64,000 nucleotides of DNA from Bordetella petrii. Lineage in GTDB: Bacteria > Pseudomonadota > Gammaproteobacteria > Burkholderiales > Burkholderiaceae_B. This document shows, piece after piece, positions 25,278-33,694 of the stretch. The notes beneath the pieces were generated by a model. The model was not told the origin of the DNA and did no database searches. It worked only from the letters and a program-made list of their open reading frames with translations. A program made the position numbers and the translations under genes. Numbering within the stretch: position 1 is the stretch's first letter; the number at the start of each line of letters is the position of its first letter. The stretch spans positions 124,001-188,000 of the forward strand of contig WMBV01000005.1 in the NCBI GenBank assembly GCA_017745595.1, in the 5' to 3' direction.

Positions 25278-25313
25278 CCAGCACGGCCGGCGCGCGGCCG
25301 TCGCCCCGCACCG

Positions 25314-25583
25314 CTACAGCAGATGCGAGCGCGCGTTCTTGGCGTGCGGCCTGGGCTTCGAGCCGTCGGCCCAGTTGGATTCGTTCTGGTCGTCACGCGG
25401 CGGCCGGCTGTCTTGCGCGGCCTCGTTCGGCGTGTTCTTGCCGGGTTTAGGCGGCTGGCGCGGCACGTCCACCGTATCGCGGGGCGGCAGCAGCTTGCCG
25501 CCTTCCTGCGCGTCGGCACGCGCCGTCTTGCGCGGGGCGGCGTCCTTGGGATGGGCCGGGGCGGGTTTGCCTGGAGGGGTCAT
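25314..25583 (-). CDS. Small basic proline-rich hypothetical protein
   Basis: This 89-residue hydrophilic protein is rich in Pro, Lys, Arg, Asp and Asn (PPGKPAPAHPKDAAPRKTAR at the start, ending KNARSHLL). It has no signal peptide, membrane segment or recognisable domain, and is probably disordered. A strong AAGGAG lies 7 bases before ATG 25583, which supports real expression. It is convergent with the topoisomerase gene (36-base gap), and repeat cluster G lies in its 5' region. I do not recognise the family; small proteins of this composition often accompany stress genes in related bacteria. Confidence 0.7.
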   Translation of the reverse strand: MTPPGKPAPAHPKDAAPRKTARADAQEGGKLLPPRDTVDVPRQPPKPGKNTPNEAAQDSRPPRDDQNESNWADGSKPRPHAKNARSHLL

Positions 25584-25613
25584 GGAAGTTCTCCTTGCGG
25601 GGTGTTCCGGCCA

Positions 25614-25695
25614 GGTGTCTGACTCCCGCAGGGTGTCAGACACCGACGGTCATCCCTGCATTACGGTGTCTGACACCCTGCGGGAGTCAGACACC
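25614..25695. repeat. Palindromic repeat cluster G (inverted pair)
   Basis: Two canonical elements, 25614-25644 and 25665-25695, are exact reverse complements over their whole length, with a 20-base spacer. They lie between the stop of the tail gene of the glycan run and the start of the 89-residue protein gene, both on the minus strand. A short direct repeat (CACCTGGGGCACCTACCTGGGGCACCT region) follows at 25692-25720. Confidence 0.9.
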
Positions 25696-25728
25696 TGGGG
25701 CACCTACCTGGGGCACCTGAGTCCTGGA

Positions 25729-26343
25729 TCACGCCTGCGGCGTGCCGGGCTGGGCGGCGGCGCCCATGGAGGCGGGTTCGCGCTGCGGGGGGACCAGCGG
25801 GTCGAAGTCTTGCCATTTGCCGTTCATCCAGCGCCCGTTGGCGCGCTCGACGTCGGTGCCGCCGGCCTGGCGCAGCAAGGCCACCGCGCGGGCTTCCTGG
25901 TCGGGCTGGATGTGCAGGGCCATCAGCACGCCGGCCTGGCGGACTTCCGGATGCACGTCGCGCGCCACCGGGCCGTGGCGCACGCGGCGCCCCTTGCCGG
26001 TTACCCATAACGCGCCCGCCAGCGCGCCGATATAGGCCCCCACCCCGCCGGCGGCCGTCACGGCGATGGCGGACGGCTCGATCTGCCAGGCGACGATGGC
26101 GCACAGTATTGCAAACAGGATGCCCAGGCCGGCCGCGCCGACCACCGCGCCCACCGAGGCGCCTTTCGAATCGGGATCCGCCTTGCGGTCGCCGCCCAGG
26201 GGGTAGCGCGCGTGCTCGCCCGCGATATTCACGTAGAAAGTATGTATGTCCTCGTCCCGGAAGCCCGCGGCATAGAGGCCCTGCGCCGCGGCTTCGGCCT
26301 GGTCGAAGGTCTGGAACCGTGCTGCAACAATCAATGACATCAT
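25729..26343 (-). CDS. Membrane protein with glycine-zipper helices, stress type
   Basis: This 204-residue protein starts with a ferredoxin-like SPOR/ACT-like strand pattern (MSLIVAARFQTFDQAEAAAQGLYAAGF). Two Gly/Ala-rich hydrophobic stretches follow (GASVGAVVGAAGLGILFAILCAIVAW and AIAVTAAGGVGAYIGALAGALW, ~residues 62-122), typical of glycine-zipper membrane segments. A hydrophilic tail with a second alpha/beta-like stretch (QAGVLMALHIQPDQEARAVALLRQAGG) completes it. No catalytic motif is seen. The start forms an ATGA overlap with the glycosyltransferase stop and has AGGAGG just upstream, so it is the last gene of the glycan run even though it looks like a stress/envelope protein. Function unknown. 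Confidence 0.8.
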   Translation of the reverse strand: MMSLIVAARFQTFDQAEAAAQGLYAAGFRDEDIHTFYVNIAGEHARYPLGGDRKADPDSKGASVGAVVGAAGLGILFAILCAIVAWQIEPSAIAVTAAGGVGAYIGALAGALWVTGKGRRVRHGPVARDVHPEVRQAGVLMALHIQPDQEARAVALLRQAGGTDVERANGRWMNGKWQDFDPLVPPQREPASMGAAAQPGTPQA

Positions 26344-27218
26344 GGCCTCCTGCTGGAACGTTGGCGTTCCGTGCAGGCAAGCAATTCCTGTACCTGAGGC
26401 GACACCACGTGCCGGCGCGCCAGCACGGCCGCCAGGCCATGGCTGACGTCGCGCGCCAGCCGCATGCGCTCGCGCGCGGACCTTTGCGAGCGGAATTCGC
26501 GGGCCGTGGCATGCCAGGCCATCGCGGCGGGCAGGCGCAGCCATGCCGTCCACACCGCGTTGCGCGCCAGCAGGCGGCGCCGCAGCGCCGTATCGCGCGC
26601 CGACGACGGCCAGTGGCGGGTGCACACAGCCGGCGCGTAGACAATGCGCCAGCCGCGCTCCAGCACATCCAGCGCCAGCAGCGCCTCTTCGCCGCCGATC
26701 AGCAGCGGCGGCCAATAGCCGCCGGCATCGCGGAACACCGCGGTACGCATGACGCAAGCGCCCGCCATGAAGCCCATCAGGCGCGGACCGACGCCCGGCT
26801 GTTCCGGCAACGGGCTTTCCTGCATGGCGGCGCAGGCGGGGTCCAGCACGCCCTCGGCGCCGACCAGCACCCGTGCCGTCAGCACCCCGATTTCCGGCGC
26901 GGCATCCAGGATGCCGACGGCGGTTTCCAGGGCGCCGGGCTCCCAGCAGGTATCGTCGTCGCAAAAGGCCACGTATTCCGTCCGCGCGGCGCGCACGCCC
27001 AGGTTGCGTCCGGCCGCGCCCAGGTTGGCCGGCGCGCGTACCAGTTCGGCCTGCGGAAATTCCCGGCGCACCGCCTCGGCCGAGCCGTCGGTACTGCCGT
27101 TGTCCACCACGATCACGGGATACGTGTCCGGCAGGCGCGCCAGCCGGCGCAGCGTGCGCAGCAGTTCCAGGCGCCGGTTGTACGTCAGGACCACAATAGA
27201 GACACGGCCCGGCATCAT
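26340..27218 (-). CDS. Glycosyltransferase family 2
   Basis: This 292-residue GT-A fold transferase opens with VSIVVLTYNRRLELLRTL and has VVDNGSTDGSAEAV (~residues 37-50) and the DXD-like metal site FCDDDTCWEPGALE (~residues 88-101). GGEEALLALDVLERGW is the ED-type acceptor motif. No membrane helix is visible, so it is cytoplasmic or peripheral. It probably adds one sugar to a lipid- or polymer-linked acceptor. The stop overlaps the next start (ATGA), and its own start overlaps the PIG-L stop (ATGA). Confidence 0.92.
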   Translation of the reverse strand: MMPGRVSIVVLTYNRRLELLRTLRRLARLPDTYPVIVVDNGSTDGSAEAVRREFPQAELVRAPANLGAAGRNLGVRAARTEYVAFCDDDTCWEPGALETAVGILDAAPEIGVLTARVLVGAEGVLDPACAAMQESPLPEQPGVGPRLMGFMAGACVMRTAVFRDAGGYWPPLLIGGEEALLALDVLERGWRIVYAPAVCTRHWPSSARDTALRRRLLARNAVWTAWLRLPAAMAWHATAREFRSQRSARERMRLARDVSHGLAAVLARRHVVSPQVQELLACTERQRSSRRP

Positions 27219-27913
27219 GGCTGCGGCTCTTCTTCCAGGCCCAGGCGCCAGTAGCGTTCCGGCGCGGCGTCGTCGCCCTGCCCCGGCATCAGCCCCAGGG
27301 CGTCCAACTGGCTGGCGTAGGCCGCCACCGCGTGCGTCTTGCGTTCGCCCAGGTACGGCGGGCCGGCCGCCGGGGTGGCCCGGATGTGCTGCGCGTGCAA
27401 GTCCGCCAGACGCTGCTGCACCAGGCCGGGTTTGCGGCGATACAGGGCTTCTTCGTAGGCCAGCCAGGTACCGCCCAGCGACTGCTGGAACAAGCGCCAC
27501 ACTGTCAGGGCCGCGTCCGCCACGCGCACGTGATCGCGATGGAACAGGCCCAGCGGGGCCAGCACGATGTCCGGCTGCAGCGTGGTCAACGCGGTGGCCA
27601 GCATGCCCGTGATGCGCCCGGCTTCGAGCGGCGGCCCGTGATACTGGTCGTCCAGCAGGCCCAGGCCCAGTCCGCGCGCGCCCAGCACCGCCATGGCCGC
27701 GCGATTTTCCTCGTAGCGCGCCATCATGGCCTGGTCGGCGCGCTGAAAGCCGCAACGGCGGTCCCAGTCGGGCAGCGGCGCGGTGCTGGGCGGCACGCCG
27801 GAATACACGGTCAACACGGTGCTGCCCGGGCACGCGGCCAACCAGGCCCCGCAACTGAACACGGCGTCATCGAAATGCGGCGAGATCGCCAACACTTTGC
27901 CGGGTACATCCAT
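27215..27913 (-). CDS. PIG-L family deacetylase
   Basis: This 232-residue zinc-dependent amidohydrolase belongs to the PIG-L/LmbE family. The metal motif SPHFDDAVFSCG (usual form PHPDD, here with Phe for Pro) lies at ~residues 11-22, and the third ligand is in LFHRDHVRVADAAL (~122-136). Family members N-deacetylate GlcNAc-containing lipids or other N-acetyl sugars. Within this cluster it probably unmasks an amine on the glycan or an intermediate. It lies 12 bases after the epimerase stop and overlaps the glycosyltransferase start. Confidence 0.92.
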   Translation of the reverse strand: MDVPGKVLAISPHFDDAVFSCGAWLAACPGSTVLTVYSGVPPSTAPLPDWDRRCGFQRADQAMMARYEENRAAMAVLGARGLGLGLLDDQYHGPPLEAGRITGMLATALTTLQPDIVLAPLGLFHRDHVRVADAALTVWRLFQQSLGGTWLAYEEALYRRKPGLVQQRLADLHAQHIRATPAAGPPYLGERKTHAVAAYASQLDALGLMPGQGDDAAPERYWRLGLEEEPQP

Positions 27914-27925
27914 GCGCGGCCTCGT

Positions 27926-28924
27926 TCATTGAATCGCCGTGGCCGCCATGGACGGGGCGGCCTTCGGCGCATGCCAGCGGAAATAATCGATCGTGCGCGC
28001 CAGGCCGGCGGCCAGCGGCGTCGCGGGCCGCCAGTTCAGGCGTTCGCGCGCCAAGGTGATGTCGGGGCAGCGTTGCGTGGGATCATCTTGCGGCAGGTCG
28101 CGGAATTGCAGCGGCCCCCGCGTGCCGGTCAGCTCGCGCACCATCTCGGCCATGCGCAACACCGTGATCTCGGCGGGATTGCCCAGGTTGACGGGCCGGG
28201 ACAGGTCGGCGGGGCTTTCCATCAGGCACATCAGCCCTTCCACCAGGTCGTCCACATAACAGAACGAGCGGGTCTGGCTGCCGTCGCCATACACAGTCAG
28301 GGGCTGGCCGGCCAGCGCCTGCACGATGAAGTTCGACACCACGCGGCCGTCGTCGGCCGCCATGCGCGGTCCATAGGTATTGAAGATGCGCGCGATCCGC
28401 ACGTCGACGCCGCGGCGGTGGCCGTATTCGGTGAACAGCGTTTCGGCGCAACGCTTGCCTTCGTCGTAGCACGAGCGCGGACCGACGGGATTCACATGGC
28501 CCCAGTAGCCCTCGCGCTGCGGGTGTTCGAGCGGGTCGCCATAGACCTCGCTGGTCGAGGCCTGCAGAATGCGCGCGCCGGTGCGCACGGCCAGTTCCAG
28601 CAATTGGGTGGCCCCCTGTACGCAGGTGCGTAGCGTGGCCACCGGGTCGGCCTGGTAATGCACGGGCGAGGCGGGGCACGCCAGGTTGTAGATGCGGTCG
28701 ACGCGCAGGTCGGCCGGCAGCGGCAGCGCGATGTCCTGCCGCAGCACGGCCATGCCCGGATGCGCGGCCAGGCCTGCCAGGTTTTCGGCGCGGCCGGTAT
28801 GGAAGTTGTCCACGCAGACCACGTCCCAGCCGTTCAGCAACAGGCGCCGGCACAGGTGCGATCCCAGAAATCCCGCGCCGCCCGCCACCAGTACGCGTGG
28901 CGCCGTCATCGTGCTGTCTTTCAT
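27926..28924 (-). CDS. NAD-dependent sugar epimerase/decarboxylase, UDP-xylose-synthase-like
   Basis: This 332-residue extended short-chain dehydrogenase fold has the Rossmann motif [11 protein letters not shown] (~residues 14-24). [17 protein letters not shown] carries the catalytic Y-x3-K (~150-156). This motif, together with [30 protein letters not shown] and [10 protein letters not shown], is characteristic of UDP-glucuronate decarboxylases (UXS), which make UDP-xylose. Sister families such as UDP-glucose epimerases lack the [11 protein letters not shown] stretch. It probably supplies a pentose donor to the glycosyltransferases of the cluster. Start ATG 28924 overlaps the upstream stop (ATGA) with GGAGG upstream. 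Confidence 0.9.
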   Translation of the reverse strand: MKDSTMTAPRVLVAGGAGFLGSHLCRRLLLNGWDVVCVDNFHTGRAENLAGLAAHPGMAVLRQDIALPLPADLRVDRIYNLACPASPVHYQADPVATLRTCVQGATQLLELAVRTGARILQASTSEVYGDPLEHPQREGYWGHVNPVGPRSCYDEGKRCAETLFTEYGHRRGVDVRIARIFNTYGPRMAADDGRVVSNFIVQALAGQPLTVYGDGSQTRSFCYVDDLVEGLMCLMESPADLSRPVNLGNPAEITVLRMAEMVRELTGTRGPLQFRDLPQDDPTQRCPDITLARERLNWRPATPLAAGLARTIDYFRWHAPKAAPSMAATAIQ

Positions 28925-29889
28925 GATGCCTCCGTCAACGTGGCAAATACCTGGTTCCAGTCGGCGACGTAGCGGTCGATCGAGAATCGCCGCAGCGCCG
29001 TGCGCCGGCCCGCCATCCCCCATTCGCGCGCCAGGCCGGGGTCGTGCAGCAATTGCCGCAGCACCTCGTGCAGCCGCGCCGGCCGCGTATCCACATAACC
29101 GTCGCGTCCGCTGGTAATGACGCAGGGCAGCTCGGTGGCGGCGAAGCCCACCACCGGCAGCCCGCACAGCATGGCTTCCACCAGCGACAGGCCCAGGCTG
29201 GCATAACGCACCGGACTGAAGAAGCAGCGATAGCGCGCCATGAAGGCCGCCACTTCCATGTTGGGCACTTCGCCCAGGCCGCCGGTTTCTTCCGAACCCA
29301 TGCCGATCAAGTCCAGCGGCACGCGGGCCGCGGCCTCGGCATACAGATCGGCGCCGACGCGCCGGCCGCGGCGCATCAGATGATTGACCACCACGATGCC
29401 GCGCGCCAGGTCGCCGCGATACCGCAATCCCGGATCCGGCATGCCATGCTCGACGACCCGCTGCGGCATGCCTCCCGAATCCCACATGACGGCGTTGTAC
29501 GGCGTCACGTGGATCAGCAGGCCGCGGTCGTGGCGGAATGCGTGGACCGATTCGGCGGCCAGCGGCGCCGGCGGATTGTGTTCGATATAGGCGCACGGCA
29601 GGCGCCGCTGCGCCGGCGACAGCAGCGCCGGGGCGTCGGCCAGGTTATGGCTCGACTGGTAGATCACCAGATCGAGACCCAGGCCGCGCACCTGTCCGGC
29701 CGGCACGCCATGCACGTTCGGCCCCCAGGGAATCTTGCGGCCCAGCGGGCCATAGCCCGGCCGGCCATCATCCGCCTGCGGCACATAGAAGTCGTGCGGC
29801 GCCTGCGTCAGCGCATACAGATAGTTGCCGTGCACGTGCCACACCAGGATGCGCAGCCGGCGCCCGCCGCCGGTATCAGGTCGCGACAT
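28921..29889 (-). CDS. Glycosyltransferase, GT4-like (GT-B fold)
   Basis: This 322-residue GT-B type transferase has the C-terminal donor-site motif [27 protein letters not shown] (E-x7-E-like spacing is relaxed; ~residues 223-249), followed by [18 protein letters not shown] and a terminal helix with [16 protein letters not shown]. The N-terminal half ([25 protein letters not shown]) matches transferases found in exopolysaccharide and O-antigen clusters. GGAG precedes ATG 29889 with 7 bases. It overlaps the GT9 stop by 14 bases and the epimerase start by 4. Confidence 0.88.
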   Translation of the reverse strand: MSRPDTGGGRRLRILVWHVHGNYLYALTQAPHDFYVPQADDGRPGYGPLGRKIPWGPNVHGVPAGQVRGLGLDLVIYQSSHNLADAPALLSPAQRRLPCAYIEHNPPAPLAAESVHAFRHDRGLLIHVTPYNAVMWDSGGMPQRVVEHGMPDPGLRYRGDLARGIVVVNHLMRRGRRVGADLYAEAAARVPLDLIGMGSEETGGLGEVPNMEVAAFMARYRCFFSPVRYASLGLSLVEAMLCGLPVVGFAATELPCVITSGRDGYVDTRPARLHEVLRQLLHDPGLAREWGMAGRRTALRRFSIDRYVADWNQVFATLTEAS

Positions 29890-30946
29890 GATGGGGCTCC
29901 TCGAGATGGCGGCGCACGCGCGCGAGCACGTCGTCCACCGTTACGCCCAGCGCGCACGGATGCCCGATCGGGCACGTGGCGTGGCTGCAGGGGCGGCATG
30001 GCACGTTAACGGAAAGCACGCTGTGGCGCCGGCCGTCCAGCGGCGCCCAGCGCCGCACGTCGCTGCCGGAGGCAATCACGACGCTGGGCGTGCGCCTCGC
30101 CGCCGCCACGTGCGACATGCCGGTGTCGTTGCAGACCACCAGGCGGCAGCGGCCCACCAGCGCGGCCAGTTCGCCCAGCGACGTCCGGCCGCACAGATTG
30201 GCCACCCGTGTGCCGCACTCGCGCCACACCGCGGCCACCAGCGCCGCTTCCGCGTCGGTCCCCGTCAGCGCCACCTGCCAGCCCTGCCCCGCCACGGCGG
30301 CCGCGACCTGGGCAAAGCGGGCGGTGGGCCACCGCCGCGACGGCAGCCGGGCCCCCACGTGCAGCAGCACGGTGCGTTGCGGATCCAGGCTTTCGTGGCG
30401 CAGCAGCGCATCGGCCGCGGCCTGCTCGCGGGACGACACCGGCAGCTCCAGCGTCGAATCCAGGGCCGGGATGCCCAGATAACGCAGCAGCGCCAGATAG
30501 CGCAGCGGCTCGGGCAGCCGGTCGGGCCACGCCATGCGGCTGCCCGGCACCGCTTCGGCCTGGGTCGGGACGAAACCCGCCCACTGGCGCGCGCCCAGGC
30601 AACGCACGATGTCGTTGGAATGCTTGCCGCTGCCGTGCAGTTGCAGCGCCACGTCGAAGCGGCGCGCCTGCGCCTGCCGGTAAAACAGCGGCAGCGCCTG
30701 CTCGCGCGCGGCCTGCTCGGGAAAGTCGGCGGTGCCCGGAAATTCCAGCAACTCGTCGAGATAGCGGTCGAAGCGGCGCACGAAGTCGCGCGCATTGGGC
30801 AGGCCCACCAGTGCAATGTGCGCGGCCGGAAAGGCCTGGCGCAACGCGCGCAGGGCCGGCACGGCGCACAGCATGTCGCCCAGCTGCAGCGCGCGGAAGA
30901 CGGCGATGCGGGCGGGCCGGTACGCGGTGTCGGTGGGCAGGTTCAT
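29876..30946 (-). CDS. Glycosyltransferase family 9 (heptosyltransferase-like) 1
   Basis: This 356-residue GT-B protein of the ADP-heptose:LPS heptosyltransferase family (RfaF/WaaC type) has an N-terminal RIAVFRALQLGDMLCAVPALRALR (~residues 13-36), the phosphate-binding QLHGSGKHSN region, and the C-terminal VVCNDTGMSHVAAA motif (~280-293) with GASGSDVRRWAPL-like VIASGSDVRRWAPL. A cysteine cluster near the C-terminus (CRPCSHATCPIGHPC) is shared with the second GT9 of the run. The donor may be ADP-heptose, in line with the GmhB-like phosphatase nearby. Start ATG 30946 overlaps the GT2 stop by four bases. Confidence 0.92.
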   Translation of the reverse strand: MNLPTDTAYRPARIAVFRALQLGDMLCAVPALRALRQAFPAAHIALVGLPNARDFVRRFDRYLDELLEFPGTADFPEQAAREQALPLFYRQAQARRFDVALQLHGSGKHSNDIVRCLGARQWAGFVPTQAEAVPGSRMAWPDRLPEPLRYLALLRYLGIPALDSTLELPVSSREQAAADALLRHESLDPQRTVLLHVGARLPSRRWPTARFAQVAAAVAGQGWQVALTGTDAEAALVAAVWRECGTRVANLCGRTSLGELAALVGRCRLVVCNDTGMSHVAAARRTPSVVIASGSDVRRWAPLDGRRHSVLSVNVPCRPCSHATCPIGHPCALGVTVDDVLARVRRHLEEPHHVAT

Positions 30947-31932
30947 GGAAAGCGGATTCCATAGCGGGCCATCCCGACCAGCCGCCAGCCGATCGACAGG
31001 ACGGGAATGGCGGCCGAGGTAAGCGCCAGCTCGGCCACATGCGCGGGCCGGCGCGAGACTCCTTGCAGGCGGCGCACGAAAAAACCCGCGGTCAGGCCCA
31101 GCCACAGCACCGCCAGCACGGCGGCGGCCGCGGCCTGCCCCGCCAGGCCAGCCGCCACGGCGGCGCCGAACGACAAGGCCAGGGCCAGGTAGAACCAGGG
31201 CGGGCCGCGGCGCACCCGCGCCCGGTACAGCCGCGGGTGCTTGCGGTACAGCAGCACGTCGAACATCACCTTCTTTTGCATGCGCAGGCCGGCCGCGAAC
31301 GGCGCCGGCCGCACCGGGTGCAGCACGCGCGCGCCTGGCGCGCGCACGACGGCCAGGCCGCGCTCGAGCATGGCAAAGTAAAGATCCGAATCTTCGCGCC
31401 AGGCCATGGTGTAGCGGGGGTCGAAGCCGCCCACCTCTTCCAGCGCGGCGCGGCGCACGAAGCAGTTGGCGGTAATGAATTCGGCGCGGGTCAGCCCGGC
31501 CGCGTCGCGCTCGTAATCGGTGGGCACGTCGGGAATGGGCATCTCGGTCGCGCCGGCGGCCGCGTGCGCGCCCTCGCTCAACGCCAGCATGCCCTGGCTC
31601 AGCCAGTCCGGCGCGGCGATGGTGTCGTCGTCGGTAAAGGCAATGACATCCGCCCGGGCCGCGCGCCATCCCAGATTGCGGGCCGCGGCGGGGCCGCGCG
31701 TGTCCGCCGCGGCCAGGTAGAGCACGCGCGGCCCCGCGCCGCCGGGCTCGTCGAGCGCCTGCACCTGCGCGCGCGTGGCCGGGTCGGCGCCGTCGTCGCA
31801 CACGATGATTTCATAGGCATGCGCCGGGAAGTCCTGCGCCAGCAGGGCCTTCACGCTGCGCGCCAGCAGTTGCGGCCGGCGGCAGGTGGGCACCACCACC
31901 GAAACCTGGATCGTCCGCGCCGCCGCCATCAT
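30943..31932 (-). CDS. Glycosyltransferase family 2, membrane-associated
   Basis: This 329-residue GT2 enzyme starts with QVSVVVPTCRRPQLLARSVKALL and carries the DXD-like FTDDDTIAAPDWLSQG (~residues 98-113) and the late acceptor motif AWREDSDLYFAMLERG (~187-202). Unlike the other GT2 it ends with two to three hydrophobic helices (WFYLALALSFGAAVAAGLAGQAAAAAVLAVLW, ~245-277), which should hold it at the inner membrane. ATGA overlaps link it to the carbamoyltransferase upstream and to the GT9 downstream. Confidence 0.91.
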   Translation of the reverse strand: MMAAARTIQVSVVVPTCRRPQLLARSVKALLAQDFPAHAYEIIVCDDGADPATRAQVQALDEPGGAGPRVLYLAAADTRGPAAARNLGWRAARADVIAFTDDDTIAAPDWLSQGMLALSEGAHAAAGATEMPIPDVPTDYERDAAGLTRAEFITANCFVRRAALEEVGGFDPRYTMAWREDSDLYFAMLERGLAVVRAPGARVLHPVRPAPFAAGLRMQKKVMFDVLLYRKHPRLYRARVRRGPPWFYLALALSFGAAVAAGLAGQAAAAAVLAVLWLGLTAGFFVRRLQGVSRRPAHVAELALTSAAIPVLSIGWRLVGMARYGIRFP

Positions 31933-33665
31933 CGGGGTTTCTCCAGCAGGTACGAACCGATGACCAGCGCATCCAGCGGCGAGGTCCAGAAACATTCCAC
32001 CGCGTCGCGCGGCGTGCACACCACCGGCTCGCCGCGCGTGTTGAACGACGTATTGACCAGCACGGGCACGCCGGTGCGCCGCTCGAAGGCCGCCAGCAGG
32101 TCGTGATAGCGCTCGTTCTGGTCGCGGCGCACCGTCTGCACGCGGGCCGTGCCGTCGATATGGCGCACCGCCGGGATCTGGCTGGCGCGCTGCGGCAGAA
32201 CGTCGTAGACGAACAGCATGAACGGCGCGCACAGCGGCTGTTCGCCGCGCGCGTCGAACCATTGCGCCGCGCGGTCTTCCAGCACCACCGGGGCCACCGG
32301 ACGGAAATCCTCGCGGTCTTTCAGGCCGTTCAGGCGGGCCTGCATGCCGCTGTCCAGCGGCGAGGCCAGGATCGAACGGGCACCCAGCGCGCGCGGCCCG
32401 AATTCCATGCGCCCCTGGAACCAGCCCAGGATCTTTTCCTGGGCCAGCAGTTCCGCGGCTTCCTCGGCGACGTTATCCATTTTGCGAAAAGCCAGGCGCG
32501 ACCGGTACAGAAAGCGTTCGATTTCGTCGTCGTCATAGGCCGGCCCCAGATAGGCGTGTTCCATGACCCAGCGGCGCGGCCCGCCGCGGCGCTGATAATC
32601 GACATACAGCGCGGCCCCCAGCGACGTGCCCGAATCGCCCGCGGCCGGCTGCACCCATACGCTGTCGAACGGGCCATCGCGGCTCAGGCGGGCGTTCATG
32701 ACGCAATTCAAGGCCACGCCGCCCGCCATCGACAGGTTGCGCGCGCCCGTCGCGCGATGCAGCCAGGCGGCCATATGCAGGACCGTTTCTTCCAGCACGT
32801 GCTGCAGCGAGCTGGCCAGGTTCTTGTGATGGGTCTCGAACGGCGCGCCGCGCCGGCGCGGCGGCCCGAAGCGTTCTTCGAGGCGGGCCGGCTCCAGCCG
32901 GTAGCCGCCCTGCTCGTCCAGCCGCACGATATCGCGCATCTGCCGCAGATACTCGGGCTGGCCGAACGAGGCCAGCGCCATGACCTTGTATTCGTCCGAC
33001 GAGTGCAAGAAGCCCAGGTAGCGGGTGATGTCTTCGTAAAGCAGGCCCAGCGAATGCGGCAGTTCGATCTGCTTCAGGCGGCTGTACTTGCCGTCGCTGA
33101 ACAGGCCGTAGCTGGTGCTGGCGCGCTCGCCCCGGCCGTCCAGCGTCAGGACGGCCGACTCGCTGCATGGCGCCGCCAGGAACGCGCTGGCCTCGTGGCT
33201 GAGGTGATGGTCCAGGAAGATCCACCGCGCCAGGATATGATCCAGCGTCAAGCCTTCGAAGCGCGCCTTCAGATGGTGCGGCGCGCCGTCCAGCAACTGG
33301 CGCGGCGCGTTCAGCACATACGCGGTAAACAGCGGGTCCCACGGCGACCCCTCGTGCGGGCGCGCATCGGCGCGCGAGGGCTCGAGCGGCAGCACGATCT
33401 GGCCATCGGTTTGCGGCGGCTCGGGCAACAGCGACGGATCGAAGGCGTACACGATGTGATCGACCTCCCGCAGCGCGATGCCCGCCTCGGCCAGGCAGTA
33501 ATCGATGGCGTGGTAAGGCAATTGCCAGGTCGAGAACGGCACCGGCCGCTTGCCGTGCTTGATGCGCGTGAAGCGCTCTTCCTCGGCCGCCGCCAGCACC
33601 GTTCCGTCGCGTACCAGCGTAGCGGAACAATCGTGAAAAGCGGCGTTGATTCCCAGTGTGTACAT
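31929..33665 (-). CDS. Carbamoyltransferase (NodU/CmcH family)
   Basis: This 578-residue enzyme transfers the carbamoyl group of carbamoyl phosphate to a sugar hydroxyl via a carbamoyl-adenylate. The N-terminal Kae1-like domain shows LGINAAFHDCSATLVRDG, AAAEEERFTRIKH and the metal-binding HHLSHEASAF (~residues 151-160). The middle carries the ATP site (NLSMAGGVALNCVMNARLS), and the C-terminal domain has MEFGPRALGARSILASP and PVLVNTSFNTRGEP. This set identifies the NodU/CmcH/TobZ family. In the cluster it would decorate the glycan. It lies 29 bases after the GT9 stop with AAAGGAAC as ribosome site. Confidence 0.95.
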   Translation of the reverse strand: MYTLGINAAFHDCSATLVRDGTVLAAAEEERFTRIKHGKRPVPFSTWQLPYHAIDYCLAEAGIALREVDHIVYAFDPSLLPEPPQTDGQIVLPLEPSRADARPHEGSPWDPLFTAYVLNAPRQLLDGAPHHLKARFEGLTLDHILARWIFLDHHLSHEASAFLAAPCSESAVLTLDGRGERASTSYGLFSDGKYSRLKQIELPHSLGLLYEDITRYLGFLHSSDEYKVMALASFGQPEYLRQMRDIVRLDEQGGYRLEPARLEERFGPPRRRGAPFETHHKNLASSLQHVLEETVLHMAAWLHRATGARNLSMAGGVALNCVMNARLSRDGPFDSVWVQPAAGDSGTSLGAALYVDYQRRGGPRRWVMEHAYLGPAYDDDEIERFLYRSRLAFRKMDNVAEEAAELLAQEKILGWFQGRMEFGPRALGARSILASPLDSGMQARLNGLKDREDFRPVAPVVLEDRAAQWFDARGEQPLCAPFMLFVYDVLPQRASQIPAVRHIDGTARVQTVRRDQNERYHDLLAAFERRTGVPVLVNTSFNTRGEPVVCTPRDAVECFWTSPLDALVIGSYLLEKPR

Positions 33666-33694
33666 GGCGGTTCCTTTGAGGTCGGCGATGGCCG

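Noticed and set aside
25614..25695. Rho-independent terminators formed by the repeat clusters
   Set aside because: The palindromes can form stems, but no T-run follows in either direction, so intrinsic termination is not supported; a Rho-linked or stabilising role is still open.
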